Shown here one piece after another: positions 1 through 9,267 of a stretch of 64,000 nt of DNA. The DNA is from Leucobacter aridicollis (GTDB lineage: Bacteria > Actinomycetota > Actinomycetes > Actinomycetales > Microbacteriaceae). The position numbers and the translations under genes were made by a program. The notes under the pieces are model-generated. The model was not told where the DNA came from. It did no database searches and saw nothing but the letters and a program-made list of their open reading frames with translations. The first letter of the stretch is position 1, and each line of letters opens with the position of its first letter. The stretch is taken from contig NZ_JACCBD010000001.1 in assembly GCF_013409595.1 (NCBI RefSeq), forward strand, positions 2,232,001-2,296,000, read 5' to 3'.

Positions 1-8
1 AATCTCTT

Positions 9-39
9 CGGGATCGGGACATACGACCTGCAGATCCCG
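9..39. repeat. inverted repeat with CATACG-CTGCAG motif
   Basis: Arms CGGGATC (9-15) and GATCCCG (33-39) flank a 17-base loop. The loop and right arm contain CATACGACCTGCAGATC (20-36), which recurs with one change at 27710-27726 and in shortened form at 27728-27742. No gene is recognisable in bases 1-107, so this is a non-coding element of unknown role. Confidence 0.4.
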
Positions 40-107
40 GGGCTATTGACGAAGTGGCTGGAGACCGGGTGCGCAGGGCAGGCGCCCGAACCTGACGCTC
101 GCGGAAC

Positions 108-135
108 AAAAAATGAGGGCCCCGAGGGGCCCTCA
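108..135 (-). terminator. intrinsic terminator of the DUF3117 gene
   Basis: A perfect 10-bp stem, TGAGGGCCCC (114-123) with GGGGCCCTCA (126-135), is followed on the minus strand by a run of T (A run at 108-113 on the plus strand). It lies about 20 bases after the DUF3117 stop codon. Confidence 0.9.
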
Positions 136-156
136 TCCTGCATGTGTGGACGGCGC

Positions 157-327
157 TTAGTCGCCGAGCACTCCTGCAAGCACATCGCGAAGCTCGGCGG
201 CCTCTTCGTCATTGACTGACACCACCAGACGGCCACCGCCTTCAAGGGGAACACGCACCACGATGACGCGGCTCTCGCGTACCGCTTCCATGGGCCCGTC
301 TCCGGTCCTTGGTTTCATTGCCGCCAT
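157..327 (-). CDS. DUF3117 domain micro-protein
   Basis: A 56-residue protein beginning MAAMKPRTGDGPMEAV, with the VRVPLEGGGRLVV core typical of the actinobacterial DUF3117 family. No signal peptide or membrane segment is present; the function of the family is unknown. The ATG at 327 is chosen because it has a strong GAGGAG ribosome site 6-7 bases upstream; the open frame continues 28 codons further but lacks a better start. The gene stands alone with its own terminator. Family recognition is from conserved sequence; no role is inferred. Confidence 0.9.
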   Translation of the reverse strand: MAAMKPRTGDGPMEAVRESRVIVVRVPLEGGGRLVVSVNDEEAAELRDVLAGVLGD

Positions 328-633
328 GACGCCTCCTCGCATGTTTGGTCTTTCCCTTCTATTATCTCCTGCGAAGCCGGGTCGCGGAAATCCTTTGAGG
401 CTTTTATGCAAAGGAGTGTCACAATACGACTGTGGAATGCGTACAATATTGGACCCATTGTCACCAACGACCCATCAGCTTGCGTAAGTGCTGTGCTGCC
501 GGACCTCGTCAGGAGTGATGCCGCTCGAGAACGGCGACCCGCCACCCTCCGCGATTCAATTTTTCCTCGCAGTGTCAATTTCCCCGAATATTTGGCATCG
601 GAAGGAAAGTTTGGGCGGGGTGGGAAGGCGAGA
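328..633. other. intergenic region between DUF3117 and citrate synthase
   Basis: No gene is supported here. It must hold the DUF3117 promoter (minus); the best candidate is a GATAAT -10 box (361-366 on the plus strand) with a weak TTCCGC -35 box 17 bases away. The open frames that cross it in both strands have no family resemblance and no ribosome site. Confidence 0.5.
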
Positions 634-661
634 GGCCCCGGAGCGAACTCGCTCCGGGGCC
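634..661 (-). terminator. hairpin terminator after citrate synthase
   Basis: A GC-rich inverted repeat (634-644 with 651-661, 11 bp, extendable by 2 bp) lies 14 bases past the gltA stop on the minus strand. There is no clear T run, so termination may be weak or Rho-assisted. Confidence 0.6.
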
Positions 662-674
662 CCCGTCGTATCGG

Positions 675-1967
675 CTAGCGGCCGAGGTGACGCTCGGGTG
701 AGCCCAAGTACAGCTGCTGCGGGCGGCCGATCTTCGTCTGCGGGTCCAGGCGTGCTTCGCGCCACTGGGCGATCCAGCCGGGCAGGCGCCCGATCGCGAA
801 CAGCACGGTGAACATCCTCGTCGGGAAGCCCATCGCCTTGTAGATCACGCCGGTGTAGAAGTCGACGTTCGGGTAGAGCTTGCGCTCCTTGAAGTAGTCG
901 TCCTCAAGCGCGATCTGCTCGAGCTCCTGCGCGAGTGCGAGCAGCGGATCGTTCACGCCGAGCTCCTCGAGCACCTTCGCGGCCGAGTCCTTCACGATGC
1001 GCGCACGCGGGTCGTAGTTCTTGTAGACGCGGTGCCCGAAGCCCATGAGCTTCACGCCGTCTTCCTTGTTCTTGACCTTCTCGACGAACGTCTTCACGCT
1101 CTGCCCCGAGTCTCGGATCTGCGCGAGCATATCGAGGACGGCCTCGTTCGCGCCACCGTGGAGCGGGCCGGAGAGCGCGTTGATACCCGCGGAGACAGAG
1201 GAGAACATGTTCGCCCCGGTCGAGCCGACGAGGCGGACCGTCGAAGTGGATGCGTTCTGCTCGTGATCGGCGTGCAGGATGAGCAGCTTGTCGAGGGCGT
1301 CGACGAGCACGGGATTCATTTCGTACGACTCGGCCTTATTGCCGAAGTTGAGACGCAGGAAGTTCTCGACGAAGCTCAGCTCGTTCTTGGGGTACAGGAA
1401 GGCCTGTCCGATCGACTTCTTGTGCGAGTACGCGGCAAGCACGGGCAGCTTCGCGAGCAGGCGAATCGTGTTGACCTCGACGAACTCGGGCACCGCGGTA
1501 TCAAGCGAGTCCTCGTAGTAGGTCGACATCGTCTGGAGGCCACCCGAGAGCATCGCCATCGGGTGTGCGGTGTGCGGCACGGCCTCAAAGTAGTAACGCA
1601 TATCTTCATGCAGCAGGGTGTGGTGGCGAATCTCGCTGTCGAAGCGTGCGAGTTCGTCGGCGCTGGGGAGCACCCCGTAGATCAGGAGGTAGGCGACCTC
1701 AAGGAAGGTCGAGGCCTGCGCGAGCTCGTCGATCGGGTATCCGCGGTAGCGAAGGATCCCTGCCTCGCCATCGATATACGTGATCTCGGACTTCGTGGAG
1801 GCGGTGTTCACAAACCCGTAGTCAAGCGCGGTGTATCCGCTCTGCTTGGTCAGCGTGCTGACGTCAATTGCGTCTGGCCCGTCTACTGACTTCACAATCG
1901 GGAGCTCGGCGGTTCCTCCAGGAAAGCTCAGCTTGGCGGTGGCCTGAGCCGCAGGTGTTTCAGTCAC
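675..1967 (-). CDS. gltA: citrate synthase
   Basis: Condenses oxaloacetate and acetyl-CoA to citrate, the entry step of the TCA cycle, in the cytoplasm. The 430-residue length fits the hexameric type II enzymes. The catalytic triad is visible: His270 in SGPLHGGANEAV, His312 in GFGHRVYK and Asp369 in NVDFYTG. The family C-terminal RPQQLYLG is intact. The start is GTG at 1967, because GAGGAG lies 5-6 bases upstream; an ATG four bases upstream of the GTG is out of frame and closes at once. It is a single-gene unit with its own hairpin. The 210-base upstream region carries two inverted repeats that may be regulatory. Confidence 0.97.
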   Translation of the reverse strand: MTETPAAQATAKLSFPGGTAELPIVKSVDGPDAIDVSTLTKQSGYTALDYGFVNTASTKSEITYIDGEAGILRYRGYPIDELAQASTFLEVAYLLIYGVLPSADELARFDSEIRHHTLLHEDMRYYFEAVPHTAHPMAMLSGGLQTMSTYYEDSLDTAVPEFVEVNTIRLLAKLPVLAAYSHKKSIGQAFLYPKNELSFVENFLRLNFGNKAESYEMNPVLVDALDKLLILHADHEQNASTSTVRLVGSTGANMFSSVSAGINALSGPLHGGANEAVLDMLAQIRDSGQSVKTFVEKVKNKEDGVKLMGFGHRVYKNYDPRARIVKDSAAKVLEELGVNDPLLALAQELEQIALEDDYFKERKLYPNVDFYTGVIYKAMGFPTRMFTVLFAIGRLPGWIAQWREARLDPQTKIGRPQQLYLGSPERHLGR

Positions 1968-2077
1968 GTCATCTCCTCGTGAGGTCCGTTTGAGCACGCC
2001 CCAGGGTCTGGGCAGCGATCATTTTCACCTTACCCGCAAAGTTGGCCTTCACGCACCAAATGGCGCGTTCATGCCGG

Positions 2078-2115
2078 TTTCTGACAGAAAGTATTTTGAC
2101 ATCAAACAAAATGTC
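2078..2115 (-). promoter_or_regulatory. palindromes in the gltA upstream region
   Basis: TTTCTGACAGAAA (2078-2090) is a perfect palindrome, and GACAT (2098-2102) pairs with ATGTC (2111-2115). On the minus strand a CGACAT/TACTTT pair spaced 16-17 bases overlaps them, so they could be operators of the citrate synthase promoter. The binding protein is unknown. Confidence 0.35.
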
Positions 2116-2179
2116 GGCGGTTCGACGACATTTCGGCGCCCGCTCACTGCCAGCGAGAGGCGCGTGGCCTGAGGGTCGG

Positions 2180-2500
2180 CTACTGCTCCTGCGGGGGAAG
2201 CGCGGCAACGATCGGGTGGTCGAAGTCGTAGACCCCCACCTTGGCCGCTCCGCCTGGCGAGCCGATCTCGTCGAAGAACTCGACGTTCGCCTTGTAGTAC
2301 TCGGCCCACTCGCCGGGCAGGTCATCTTCGTAGTAGATCGCCTCGACCGGGCACACCGGCTCGCACGCACCGCAGTCGACGCACTCGTCGGGGTGGATGT
2401 AGAGCATCCGCTCACCCTCGTAAATGCAATCGACCGGGCACTCGTCTACGCAGGCGCGATCCTTCAAATCCACGCAGGGAAGAGCAATCACGTAGGTCAC
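2180..2500 (-). CDS. fdxA: 7Fe ferredoxin
   Basis: A 106-residue electron carrier with one 3Fe-4S and one 4Fe-4S cluster. Cysteines are at 9, 17, 21 and 25 and at 40, 43, 46 and 50; the CxxCxxCxxxCP pattern (40-51) is complete, and the longer spacing from Cys9 to Cys17 is typical of the 7Fe type. The acidic C-terminal half with [13 protein letters not shown] is characteristic of actinobacterial FdxA. It could serve cytochromes P450 or other oxidoreductases; no partner is adjacent. The ATG at 2500 has an AAAGG-type ribosome site. It lies on the same strand as gltA but is separated by 212 bases, so it is probably independent. Confidence 0.95.
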   Translation of the reverse strand: MTYVIALPCVDLKDRACVDECPVDCIYEGERMLYIHPDECVDCGACEPVCPVEAIYYEDDLPGEWAEYYKANVEFFDEIGSPGGAAKVGVYDFDHPIVAALPPQEQ

Positions 2501-2649
2501 TGTGCCCGCCTTTCACTCGGTCAAACTGATACCTCCATCCTACCGGCGTCTCGCCGCGATTCCTCCGCGTCGGGGCGCGTGGCCAGAATGCCAGCGTTTG
2601 CCCCCGCCGCCCCGACCGCATAGAGTGCACTACATCACGAATGATTGCA

Positions 2650-2661
2650 CGTTGCTCAACG
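2650..2661 (+). promoter_or_regulatory. possible operator upstream of the acyl-CoA ligase
   Basis: The short palindrome CGTTGCTCAACG lies about 60 bases before the ligase start, just upstream of a TAGATAAAG stretch that could act as a -10 region. The evidence is only symmetry and position. Confidence 0.3.
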
Positions 2662-2722
2662 TTAGATAAAGAACAACGCTCCATTCGTGCACCATAACAA
2701 TCCGGCGACGATGGAGTCCTCG

Positions 2723-4381
2723 ATGAGCAAGCCCGAACCCGTTTCCACGACCGATGTAGCCCTGCCGGCTACCCTCACGGAGGCGTGGCAGCGCCGCGTC
2801 TCGGAGTCCCCCGGCAGTCTCTGCATCACCTACTTCGACGGCACGCTCACGACTGCCGAGGTTGATTCCCTGAGCCTCGCCCTCGCGGCCGCCCTGCAAG
2901 CCCGCGGGGTGCACCCCGGCGATCGCGTCGCCGTCTCACTGCAGAATATCCCCCACTTCCCTATCGCGCTGCTCGCGATCTGGCATCTCGGGGCGATCGC
3001 CCTGCCGCTGAACCCCATGTACCGTGACCGCGAGCTGCACACGGTGCTCGCGTCGTCCGGGGCCGTCGGTCTCATCTGCGCCCCGGAGGCGATCGGGATC
3101 GCGGAAGCGGCCGCGCCAGAGACGGCACTCGCCTGGGTGCTCAGCGTCGACGACCGGCAGTTTCAGACAGAGAATGACCCCCGCGTTTTTCCGGTGCGCG
3201 AAGCGGCGGACGAGCAGCCAGGTCTGACCCCTGAGCACGCGGCCCGGCTGCCGTTCGCGCTCGGAACCCTCACCGAGGAGCTCGAGGCGTTTGCGGGATC
3301 ACGGCCTGCCCCGGCAAGCGCAACTGCCGAGGACATCGCGATGCTCAGCTACACGTCGGGCACGACCGGACCGCCGAAGGGCGCCATGGCCACACACCGC
3401 TCCCTGCTCGCCGTCGGCCTGAACTTCGTGGAGTGGGCGCAGATCGGGCCGGAGGACCGCATGCTTGCGCTCGCTCCGCTCTTCCACATCACGGGCTCCG
3501 TCATCATCTGCATCGGGACGCTGCTCTCCCCAGGCAGCCTGGTCTTCTTGAATCGGCCCCGGCCCGACGTGGCGCTCGAGGCGTTCGCCCGCCACGCCGT
3601 CACGTTGGCCGTCGCGCCCATCACGATGTACACCGCCTTGTACGAGCTTCCGCACGCCACGGCGCGGGACCTGCTTAGCGTTCGACAACTGTTCACGGGA
3701 GGAGCTCCGGTGCCGCCCGCAAAGGTCGCATCGTTTGAACGCCGGTTTGGCCACTACATTTTGAACGCCTATGGTCTCACCGAGTCGAACGCCGGGATCG
3801 TCGGGGTGCCGCTGGGCGAGCGCGCTCCGGTCCACAAGCCGACAGGGACGCTCTCGATCGGCAAGCCGATGGCCGGGGTATCGCTCCGGGTGCTCGACGA
3901 GGCCGGCAACGAAGTGCCTGCGGGGTCGCCTGGCGAGTTGGAGCTCTCCGGGGAGCAGCTCGCAAGCGGCTACTGGGAGAATCCAGCGGCGACCGCCACC
4001 GCGTTCCCCGACGGCAGGCTCCTCACCGGGGACGTCGCCATCATCGACGAGGCCGGCTGGGTCTACCTCGTCGACCGGATCAAGGACCAGATCAACTCGT
4101 CTGGCTACAAGGTCTGGCCGCGCGAGGTCGAGGACGCGCTCTACGAGCATCCCGCGGTCCGTGAGGCGGCGGTCGTGGGCGAGCCAGATGACTATCGCGG
4201 CGAGCGCGTGGTCGCCTACGTGTCGCTGAGCGACGGCGCGGCCGTCACCGCAGACGAGCTCGTCGCGTTTGCAAGGGAGCGGCTCGCAGCATACAAGATC
4301 CCACGCCGCGTCGAGTTTGTCGATGAGCTTCCGAAGACGCTGACCGGCAAGATCAGGCGCCGGGACCTCCGTCGCGGCTGA
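2723..4381 (+). CDS. class I adenylate-forming acyl-CoA ligase
   Basis: Activates a carboxylic acid as acyl-AMP and then the CoA thioester. All adenylate-forming core motifs are present: LSYTSGTTGPPKGA (P-loop), YGLTES, TGDVAIIDEAGWVYLVDR and the C-terminal catalytic lysine in LPKTLTGKIRRRD. The 552 residues match long- or medium-chain fatty acid ligases of the FadD group; the chain length preference cannot be read. The ATG at 2723 is preferred over ATGs at 2687 and 2711 because GGAG lies 6 bases ahead of it. It is monocistronic, and CGTTG-CT-CAACG (2650-2661) upstream could be an operator. Confidence 0.9.
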   Translation: MSKPEPVSTTDVALPATLTEAWQRRVSESPGSLCITYFDGTLTTAEVDSLSLALAAALQARGVHPGDRVAVSLQNIPHFPIALLAIWHLGAIALPLNPMYRDRELHTVLASSGAVGLICAPEAIGIAEAAAPETALAWVLSVDDRQFQTENDPRVFPVREAADEQPGLTPEHAARLPFALGTLTEELEAFAGSRPAPASATAEDIAMLSYTSGTTGPPKGAMATHRSLLAVGLNFVEWAQIGPEDRMLALAPLFHITGSVIICIGTLLSPGSLVFLNRPRPDVALEAFARHAVTLAVAPITMYTALYELPHATARDLLSVRQLFTGGAPVPPAKVASFERRFGHYILNAYGLTESNAGIVGVPLGERAPVHKPTGTLSIGKPMAGVSLRVLDEAGNEVPAGSPGELELSGEQLASGYWENPAATATAFPDGRLLTGDVAIIDEAGWVYLVDRIKDQINSSGYKVWPREVEDALYEHPAVREAAVVGEPDDYRGERVVAYVSLSDGAAVTADELVAFARERLAAYKIPRRVEFVDELPKTLTGKIRRRDLRRG

Positions 4382-4494
4382 CGCCAGCGGCACCGGCCGC
4401 ACAGCCGCGTCCGGACAACCGCCGGTGGCACCGCCCCGTCCCGACCGGCGCCAGCGGCACCGGTGGCACCGCCGTTCGAGGGGTCACACCCCCG

Positions 4495-5145
4495 TCACGC
4501 GGCGAGCACCGGAGCCAGCGCCACGGTGCCGAGCGCGGCGCTGAGGATCGCCGGCCCCGCCGGCAGCTCCCGCCGACTGCGGGCGCGGGCGACGACCCCG
4601 GTCAGCCCCACTGCGGTCGCCAGCAACAGCAGAAAGAGCGCGACAGCGAGCGCCCGCGCGCCCGTGTCGGCGGCCCACACCGCCGCGAAGACCGCCGCCG
4701 GAAGCAGCTTGACGTCTCCCCCGCCCAACGCGCCTCGTGACGCACGCCAGCCGAGCAGCGCGACGAGTCCCGCAGCGATGGCGGCGCCCCACGACTCGGC
4801 GACAGCACGCCAGTCCCCGAGCGACACGCTCGCGAGGGTGAGGGCCCCGGCCGTCCACAGCGCGACAGCCGCGACCGTCCGATTGGGGAGCGTGTGCGTT
4901 CGCAGGTCGGTCCACACGAGCGCGACCGCGCCGCTCACGAAGCCCGCGTAGCCCAGCAGCGTGCAGAGCCACGCGGCCGCACCACTACGGCTTCCGGCGC
5001 CCGCGGCCTCTGCAAGGCCGGCGTCCGCGCTGGCGGCAAACACGACGCCGCCGGCCGTGGCGACTGCCAGGCCGGCGGCGATGTCGCGCGGGCCTAAGCC
5101 CGAGCGCTGGGTCGGAGGGTTAGCCCGCGACGACTTCCGTGCCAA
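4495..5145 (-). CDS. A24 family prepilin peptidase
   Basis: A membrane aspartic protease of the TadV/CpaA/PilD type. The two catalytic aspartates are in DLRTHTLPN and GGGDVKLL, the signature pair of family A24; no N-terminal methylase or zinc-cysteine domain is present, so it is the short form. About six membrane segments surround these motifs. The start is uncertain: TTG at 5145 has GGAG 7 bases upstream, and another TTG at 5169 is possible; both overlap the 3' end of argB, so translation is probably coupled. No pilin or secretion genes are in the window, so its substrate is not visible. Confidence 0.8.
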   Translation of the reverse strand: MARKSSRANPPTQRSGLGPRDIAAGLAVATAGGVVFAASADAGLAEAAGAGSRSGAAAWLCTLLGYAGFVSGAVALVWTDLRTHTLPNRTVAAVALWTAGALTLASVSLGDWRAVAESWGAAIAAGLVALLGWRASRGALGGGDVKLLPAAVFAAVWAADTGARALAVALFLLLLATAVGLTGVVARARSRRELPAGPAILSAALGTVALAPVLAA

Positions 5146-6025
5146 TGCCCTGCTCCGTGAAGATTTCAAGCAGCACTGAGTGTGGTTCGCGGCCGTCGAT
5201 AATCGCGGCTTTGGGCACCCCGCCCTGCACGGCGTCGAGGCAGGCGCGCATCTTCGGAATCATCCCGGACTCGAGCGACGGCAGGAGCGCCTCGAGCTCG
5301 GGCACGGTAATCGAGGAGACGAGCGAATCACGGTCGGGCCAATCGGAGTACAGACCGGCGACGTCGGTGAGGATCACGAGCTTCTCCGCGCCAAGCGCCG
5401 ACGCGAGCGCCGACGCCGCCGCGTCGGCGTTCACGTTGAGCGATTCGCCTGGGTGGTCGACGTCGGGGGCGATCGACGAGACGACGGGGATCAGCCCGGC
5501 GTCGAGCGCGGCGAGCACCGACTCGGGGCGCACGCCGACGATGTCGCCGACCCGTCCGAGGTCCACGAGCTTGCCGTCGACCTCGATCGGAGCGCGCCGC
5601 CGGCCGATGAACAGCCCCGCGTCCTCCCCCGTCGTGCCAGATGCGAGTGGGCCATGCGCGTTGATTTCGTCGACGAGCTCGGGGTTCACCTTGCCGGTGA
5701 GCACCATGCGCACAACGTCCATCGTCTCCGGGGTCGTGACGCGGTAGCCGCCCTCGAAGGTGCTCTCGATGCCGAGCCTGTCGAGCATCCGGTTGATCTG
5801 CGGTCCGCCGCCGTGCACGATCACTGGCTTGATGCCCGTGTGCCTGAGGTAGACGACGTCCTCGGCGAACGCCGTCATGAGGGCGTCGTCGATCATCGCA
5901 TTGCCGCCGAATTTGATGACCATGATGCGGTCGCGGAATTTCTTCAGCCAGGGCAGCGACTCGATGAGCACTGCGGCTTTCTCGGCCGCCCGCTCGCGGT
6001 CCAGTGGCGTGGTGACGTCGGTCAT
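5120..6025 (-). CDS. argB: acetylglutamate kinase
   Basis: Phosphorylates N-acetylglutamate in the second step of arginine synthesis. The 301-residue amino acid kinase fold has VIKFGGNAM near residue 37, VHGGGPQI (phosphate binding), LNVNADAAA and the final regulatory segment. The long N-terminal helix (about 30 residues before the first strand) is typical of arginine-inhibited hexameric enzymes, so feedback inhibition is likely. It lies 7 bases after argJ and overlaps the prepilin peptidase start. The next gene expected in actinobacteria, argD, is not there. Confidence 0.97.
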   Translation of the reverse strand: MTDVTTPLDRERAAEKAAVLIESLPWLKKFRDRIMVIKFGGNAMIDDALMTAFAEDVVYLRHTGIKPVIVHGGGPQINRMLDRLGIESTFEGGYRVTTPETMDVVRMVLTGKVNPELVDEINAHGPLASGTTGEDAGLFIGRRRAPIEVDGKLVDLGRVGDIVGVRPESVLAALDAGLIPVVSSIAPDVDHPGESLNVNADAAASALASALGAEKLVILTDVAGLYSDWPDRDSLVSSITVPELEALLPSLESGMIPKMRACLDAVQGGVPKAAIIDGREPHSVLLEIFTEQGIGTEVVAG

Positions 6026-6032
6026 TGCTCCC

Positions 6033-7226
6033 CTAGCTCGAGTAGGCCGAGTTCTCGTGCACGTAGTCGTGCGTGAGGTCGTTCGTGCGCACGGTCGCCG
6101 CGAACGTGCCGGCGAACAGGTCGATCTCGACGTGCGTCTTGCGCGGAGTCAGGTCGCACTCGTCGACGGGCCGGTCTGGCGCGCCCGCGTGGCAGAGCCG
6201 CACGCCGTTGAAGCTGACGTCCACCGCGTACGGGTCGAACGCGGCCTCGGTGGTGCCGATCGCTGCGAGCACGCGACCCCAGTTCGGATCGTTGCCGAAG
6301 ATCGCGGCCTTGAACAGATTGTTCCGCGCGACCGAGCGGCCGACCTCGAGCGCGTCTTCCACGCTCGCGGCGCCGCGTACCTCAATGTCGATGTCGTGGC
6401 TCGCGCCCTCGGCGTCGGCCTGCAGCTGCGCGGCGAGCGAATCGCAGACACCGGCGAGCGCGGCCGCGAACTCGTTCACGTCGGGGGTGACGTCCGATGC
6501 GCCGCTCGCGAGGAGCGTCACCTGGTCGTTTGTCGACATGCAGCCGTCAGAGTCGAGCCGATCGAAGCTCACCGCGGTGGCGCGGCGCAGCGCGGCATCG
6601 AGCGCCTCACCGTCGAGCTTGGCGTCGGTGGTGATGACCACGAGCATGGTCGCGAGCCCCGGCGCGAGCATTCCCGCGCCCTTCGCCATCGCGCCAATGG
6701 TCCAGCCGGCGCCCTCGTGCACCGCGGTCTTCTCGACCGAGTCGGTGGTGAGGATCGCGGCGGGCGCGGTGACGTCGTCGGCGGCGAGCGCTGCGACGAG
6801 GCTGGGAACGCCGTCGACGATCTTGTCGCGGAAGCTCTGGTCGCCCGTGCCAATAAGTCCGGTGGAGCAGACGAGCACGCGCTCTGCCCCGTCGTCGAGC
6901 ACCTCCGCAGGAACTGCGCCCTGCGGTTCGGCGGCGAGCTCGCGCGCGACGGCTTCCGCGGTGAGCCTGGTGGTCTCGTATCCGAAGTCCCCGGTGAAGC
7001 AGTTCGCGCCGCCGGAGTTCAGGATCACGGCGCGCGCGGCGCCGTTCTGCGCCACCTTCCGGCTCCAGAGGATCGGGTTGGCCTGCGCACGGTTGGACGT
7101 GAACACGACGGCGCTCGCGGGCGCCGGGCCGTCATTCACGACGAGGGCGAGGTCGGGCTTGCCGGACGTCTTCAGGCCGACAGTGATGCCGGCCGAGCGG
7201 AATCCTGCGGGGGTAGTTACGGTCAC
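6033..7226 (-). CDS. argJ: bifunctional ornithine acetyltransferase / N-acetylglutamate synthase
   Basis: Recycles the acetyl group from N-acetylornithine to glutamate. The precursor is cut autocatalytically between Ala192 and Thr193 in [14 protein letters not shown], giving the Thr nucleophile; this motif and the upstream oxyanion-hole region (CSTGLIG) are intact in the 397-residue product. The start is GTG at 7226, which overlaps the argC stop by four bases (GTGA), showing tight coupling in argC-argJ-argB. Confidence 0.97.
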   Translation of the reverse strand: MTVTTPAGFRSAGITVGLKTSGKPDLALVVNDGPAPASAVVFTSNRAQANPILWSRKVAQNGAARAVILNSGGANCFTGDFGYETTRLTAEAVARELAAEPQGAVPAEVLDDGAERVLVCSTGLIGTGDQSFRDKIVDGVPSLVAALAADDVTAPAAILTTDSVEKTAVHEGAGWTIGAMAKGAGMLAPGLATMLVVITTDAKLDGEALDAALRRATAVSFDRLDSDGCMSTNDQVTLLASGASDVTPDVNEFAAALAGVCDSLAAQLQADAEGASHDIDIEVRGAASVEDALEVGRSVARNNLFKAAIFGNDPNWGRVLAAIGTTEAAFDPYAVDVSFNGVRLCHAGAPDRPVDECDLTPRKTHVEIDLFAGTFAATVRTNDLTHDYVHENSAYSS

Positions 7227-8287
7227 GGGGCGACTCCATTCACGGTCAGGCCGGTGGCTTCGGGAATGCCAAGGGCGATATTTGCCGACTGGATCGCGGC
7301 GCCAGCCGTGCCCTTGGCAAGATTGTCGACGGCGGCGACCACGACGACGCGGCCTGCCGCCTCGTCGATGGCGATGCCCATCAGGCAGGTGTTCGCGCCG
7401 ATCGTGTCCGCGGTGCGCGGGAACTCGCCCGCCGGGAGCAGGTGCACGAACGTCTCATCGGCGTAGGCCGCCTCCCAGGCGGCCCGCACCTCGGCGGCAG
7501 TCGTGCCGGGGGCGATGCGCGCCGTCGACGTCGCGAGGATGCCGCGGCTCATTGGCACGAGCACGGGCGTGAAGCTCAGCGTCGGCGTCTCGGACGCGCC
7601 GGCGCCGCGCAGCGCCTGCTGAATCTCGGGGATGTGCCGGTGCGTCCCGCCGACGGCGTACGGGTTCGCGGTACCCATCAGCTCGGCCCCGAGCAGGTGG
7701 GTGTGCGCCGCCTTGCCCGCGCCGGACGGGCCGACGGCGAGCACGGTCACGAGGTCATGCGACTCGATCACGCCAGCGGCGATGCCGGGGGCGAACGAGA
7801 GCGCGACGGTCGAGGCGTTGCAGCCCGGCGCCGCGATGCGTGTGGCGCCCGCCAGCTGGTCCCGCTGCCGGGTCGCGGCCGCGCCGGGCTCGCCAGCCAC
7901 GATGAGCTCGGGGACGCCGTATGTCCACGCCTCGTTGTACTCGCCGCCGTAGAACGCCGCCCAGTCGGACTCGCTCGTGAGGCGGTGGTCGGCACCGCAG
8001 TCGATGGCGAGCCGCACGTCGGTGAGCTGCGCGGTGAGGGCGCCGGACGCGCCGTGCGGCAGCGCAAAGAATACGACGTCGTGCCCGTCGAGCACCTCGG
8101 GCGTCGTCTCCTGCAGGGTGAGGTGCGCGAGCGAGCGCAGGTGGGGCTGCGAGGCGATGAGCGGCTTGCCGGCGTTGGAATGCCCCGTCACCGTTCGGAT
8201 CTCAAACTCCGGATGCTCTGCGAGCAGACGAAGCAGCTCGCCTCCCGCATACCCACTCGCTCCGGCGACCGCCACACTGTACGTCAT
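7223..8287 (-). CDS. argC: N-acetyl-gamma-glutamyl-phosphate reductase
   Basis: NADPH-dependent reduction of acetylglutamyl phosphate, third step of arginine synthesis. The Rossmann motif [14 protein letters not shown] is at the N-terminus, the catalytic Cys156 is in APGCNAST and the catalytic His in HRHIPEI. The ATG at 8287 gives 354 residues and has AAAGG about 7 bases upstream; a GTG two codons earlier is too close to that site. First gene of argCJB. Confidence 0.97.
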   Translation of the reverse strand: MTYSVAVAGASGYAGGELLRLLAEHPEFEIRTVTGHSNAGKPLIASQPHLRSLAHLTLQETTPEVLDGHDVVFFALPHGASGALTAQLTDVRLAIDCGADHRLTSESDWAAFYGGEYNEAWTYGVPELIVAGEPGAAATRQRDQLAGATRIAAPGCNASTVALSFAPGIAAGVIESHDLVTVLAVGPSGAGKAAHTHLLGAELMGTANPYAVGGTHRHIPEIQQALRGAGASETPTLSFTPVLVPMSRGILATSTARIAPGTTAAEVRAAWEAAYADETFVHLLPAGEFPRTADTIGANTCLMGIAIDEAAGRVVVVAAVDNLAKGTAGAAIQSANIALGIPEATGLTVNGVAP

Positions 8288-8313
8288 TTGCACCCTTTCT
8301 CGCGCACCTCTAT

Positions 8314-8340
8314 TCTGGCACCTCGAACGGAGGCGCCAGA
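8314..8340 (-). terminator. hairpin between the enoyl-CoA hydratase gene and argC
   Basis: An 11-bp stem (8314-8324 with 8330-8340, one G-T pair) with a 5-base loop lies after the hydratase stop and 27 bases upstream of argC. It has no long T run. It could end hydratase transcription or act in the argC leader. Confidence 0.5.
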
Positions 8341-8349
8341 CCGCCCGCG

Positions 8350-9135
8350 TTACCGGTGCGTGAAGTTCGGCTCGCGCTTCTCAGCGAACGCGCGCATTCC
8401 CTCTTTCTGGTCGTCGGTGGCGAACAGCGCAGCGAACGCGGTCCGCTCGAGTCGCAGGCCCTCGGCGAGCGACGTCTCCTCAGCGGCCTGCAGGGTGCTC
8501 TTCGCGGCCTGCACCGCGGGGCGCGACTTCGAGGCGATCAGTTCGGCGGTCTGCGCGGCGGTCTCGAGAAGTTCGGCGGCCGGAACGACGCGCGAGACGA
8601 GGCCGGAGCGCTCGGCTTCGTCTGCGCCCATCATGCGGCCGGTGAGCACCAGGTCGGCCGCCTTGTACTTGCCGATGGCGCGCGGCAGACGCTGGGTGCC
8701 GCCGAAGCCGGGGATGACGCCCAGGTTAATCTCGGGCTGGCCGAACTTGGCGTTGTCGGCCGCGATGATGATGTCGCACATCATCGCGAGCTCGCAGCCG
8801 CCGCCGAGCGCGAAGCCGGACACCGCGGCGATCGTCGGCGTGAGCATCTGCTCGAACCCGTTCCAGGTTGCGGTCAGGCCGCCCGCGAGCACGTCCGAGT
8901 ACTCGAGTTCGAGCATCGCCTTGATGTCGGCCCCGGCGGCGAACGCGCGCTCGGAGCCGGTGATGACGATGGCGCCGATGTTCGGGTCGGCATCGAACTT
9001 CACGGCAGCGTCGACGAGCTCGGAGATCAGCGTATTGCTGAGGGCGTTGAGCGCCTCGGGCCGGTTCAGGGTGATCGTCGCGACTCGCCCCTGCGTCTCG
9101 GCGATGATTGCGGTGTACTGCGTCTGCTCTGACAT
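8350..9135 (-). CDS. enoyl-CoA hydratase / isomerase family protein
   Basis: A crotonase-fold protein of 261 residues that most likely hydrates 2-enoyl-CoA in beta-oxidation. The oxyanion-hole segments [11 protein letters not shown] and [16 protein letters not shown] are intact, as is [20 protein letters not shown], which carries the catalytic glutamate seen in EchA-type hydratases. The ATG at 9135 with GGAG 5 bases upstream is preferred over longer reads. It appears monocistronic, between the NmrA/VOC pair and argC. Confidence 0.92.
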   Translation of the reverse strand: MSEQTQYTAIIAETQGRVATITLNRPEALNALSNTLISELVDAAVKFDADPNIGAIVITGSERAFAAGADIKAMLELEYSDVLAGGLTATWNGFEQMLTPTIAAVSGFALGGGCELAMMCDIIIAADNAKFGQPEINLGVIPGFGGTQRLPRAIGKYKAADLVLTGRMMGADEAERSGLVSRVVPAAELLETAAQTAELIASKSRPAVQAAKSTLQAAEETSLAEGLRLERTAFAALFATDDQKEGMRAFAEKREPNFTHR

Positions 9136-9267
9136 GGTGACTCCATCTGTGTCCGTGGCTTGTCCTCCCACGCTATCGCGTGCGCGCGGCAGCGCGCTCG
9201 TTCTCCACACCAAGAGGTGGGGCCGGTCGCGGTCGGCGCGGTCGAGAGGCGTGCCCCGGCAGGCGTG

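Noticed and set aside
1032..1889. Long plus-strand open frame of 285 codons over citrate synthase
   Set aside because: It mirrors gltA in the antisense strand, has no family resemblance, and such frames are common in high-GC genes.
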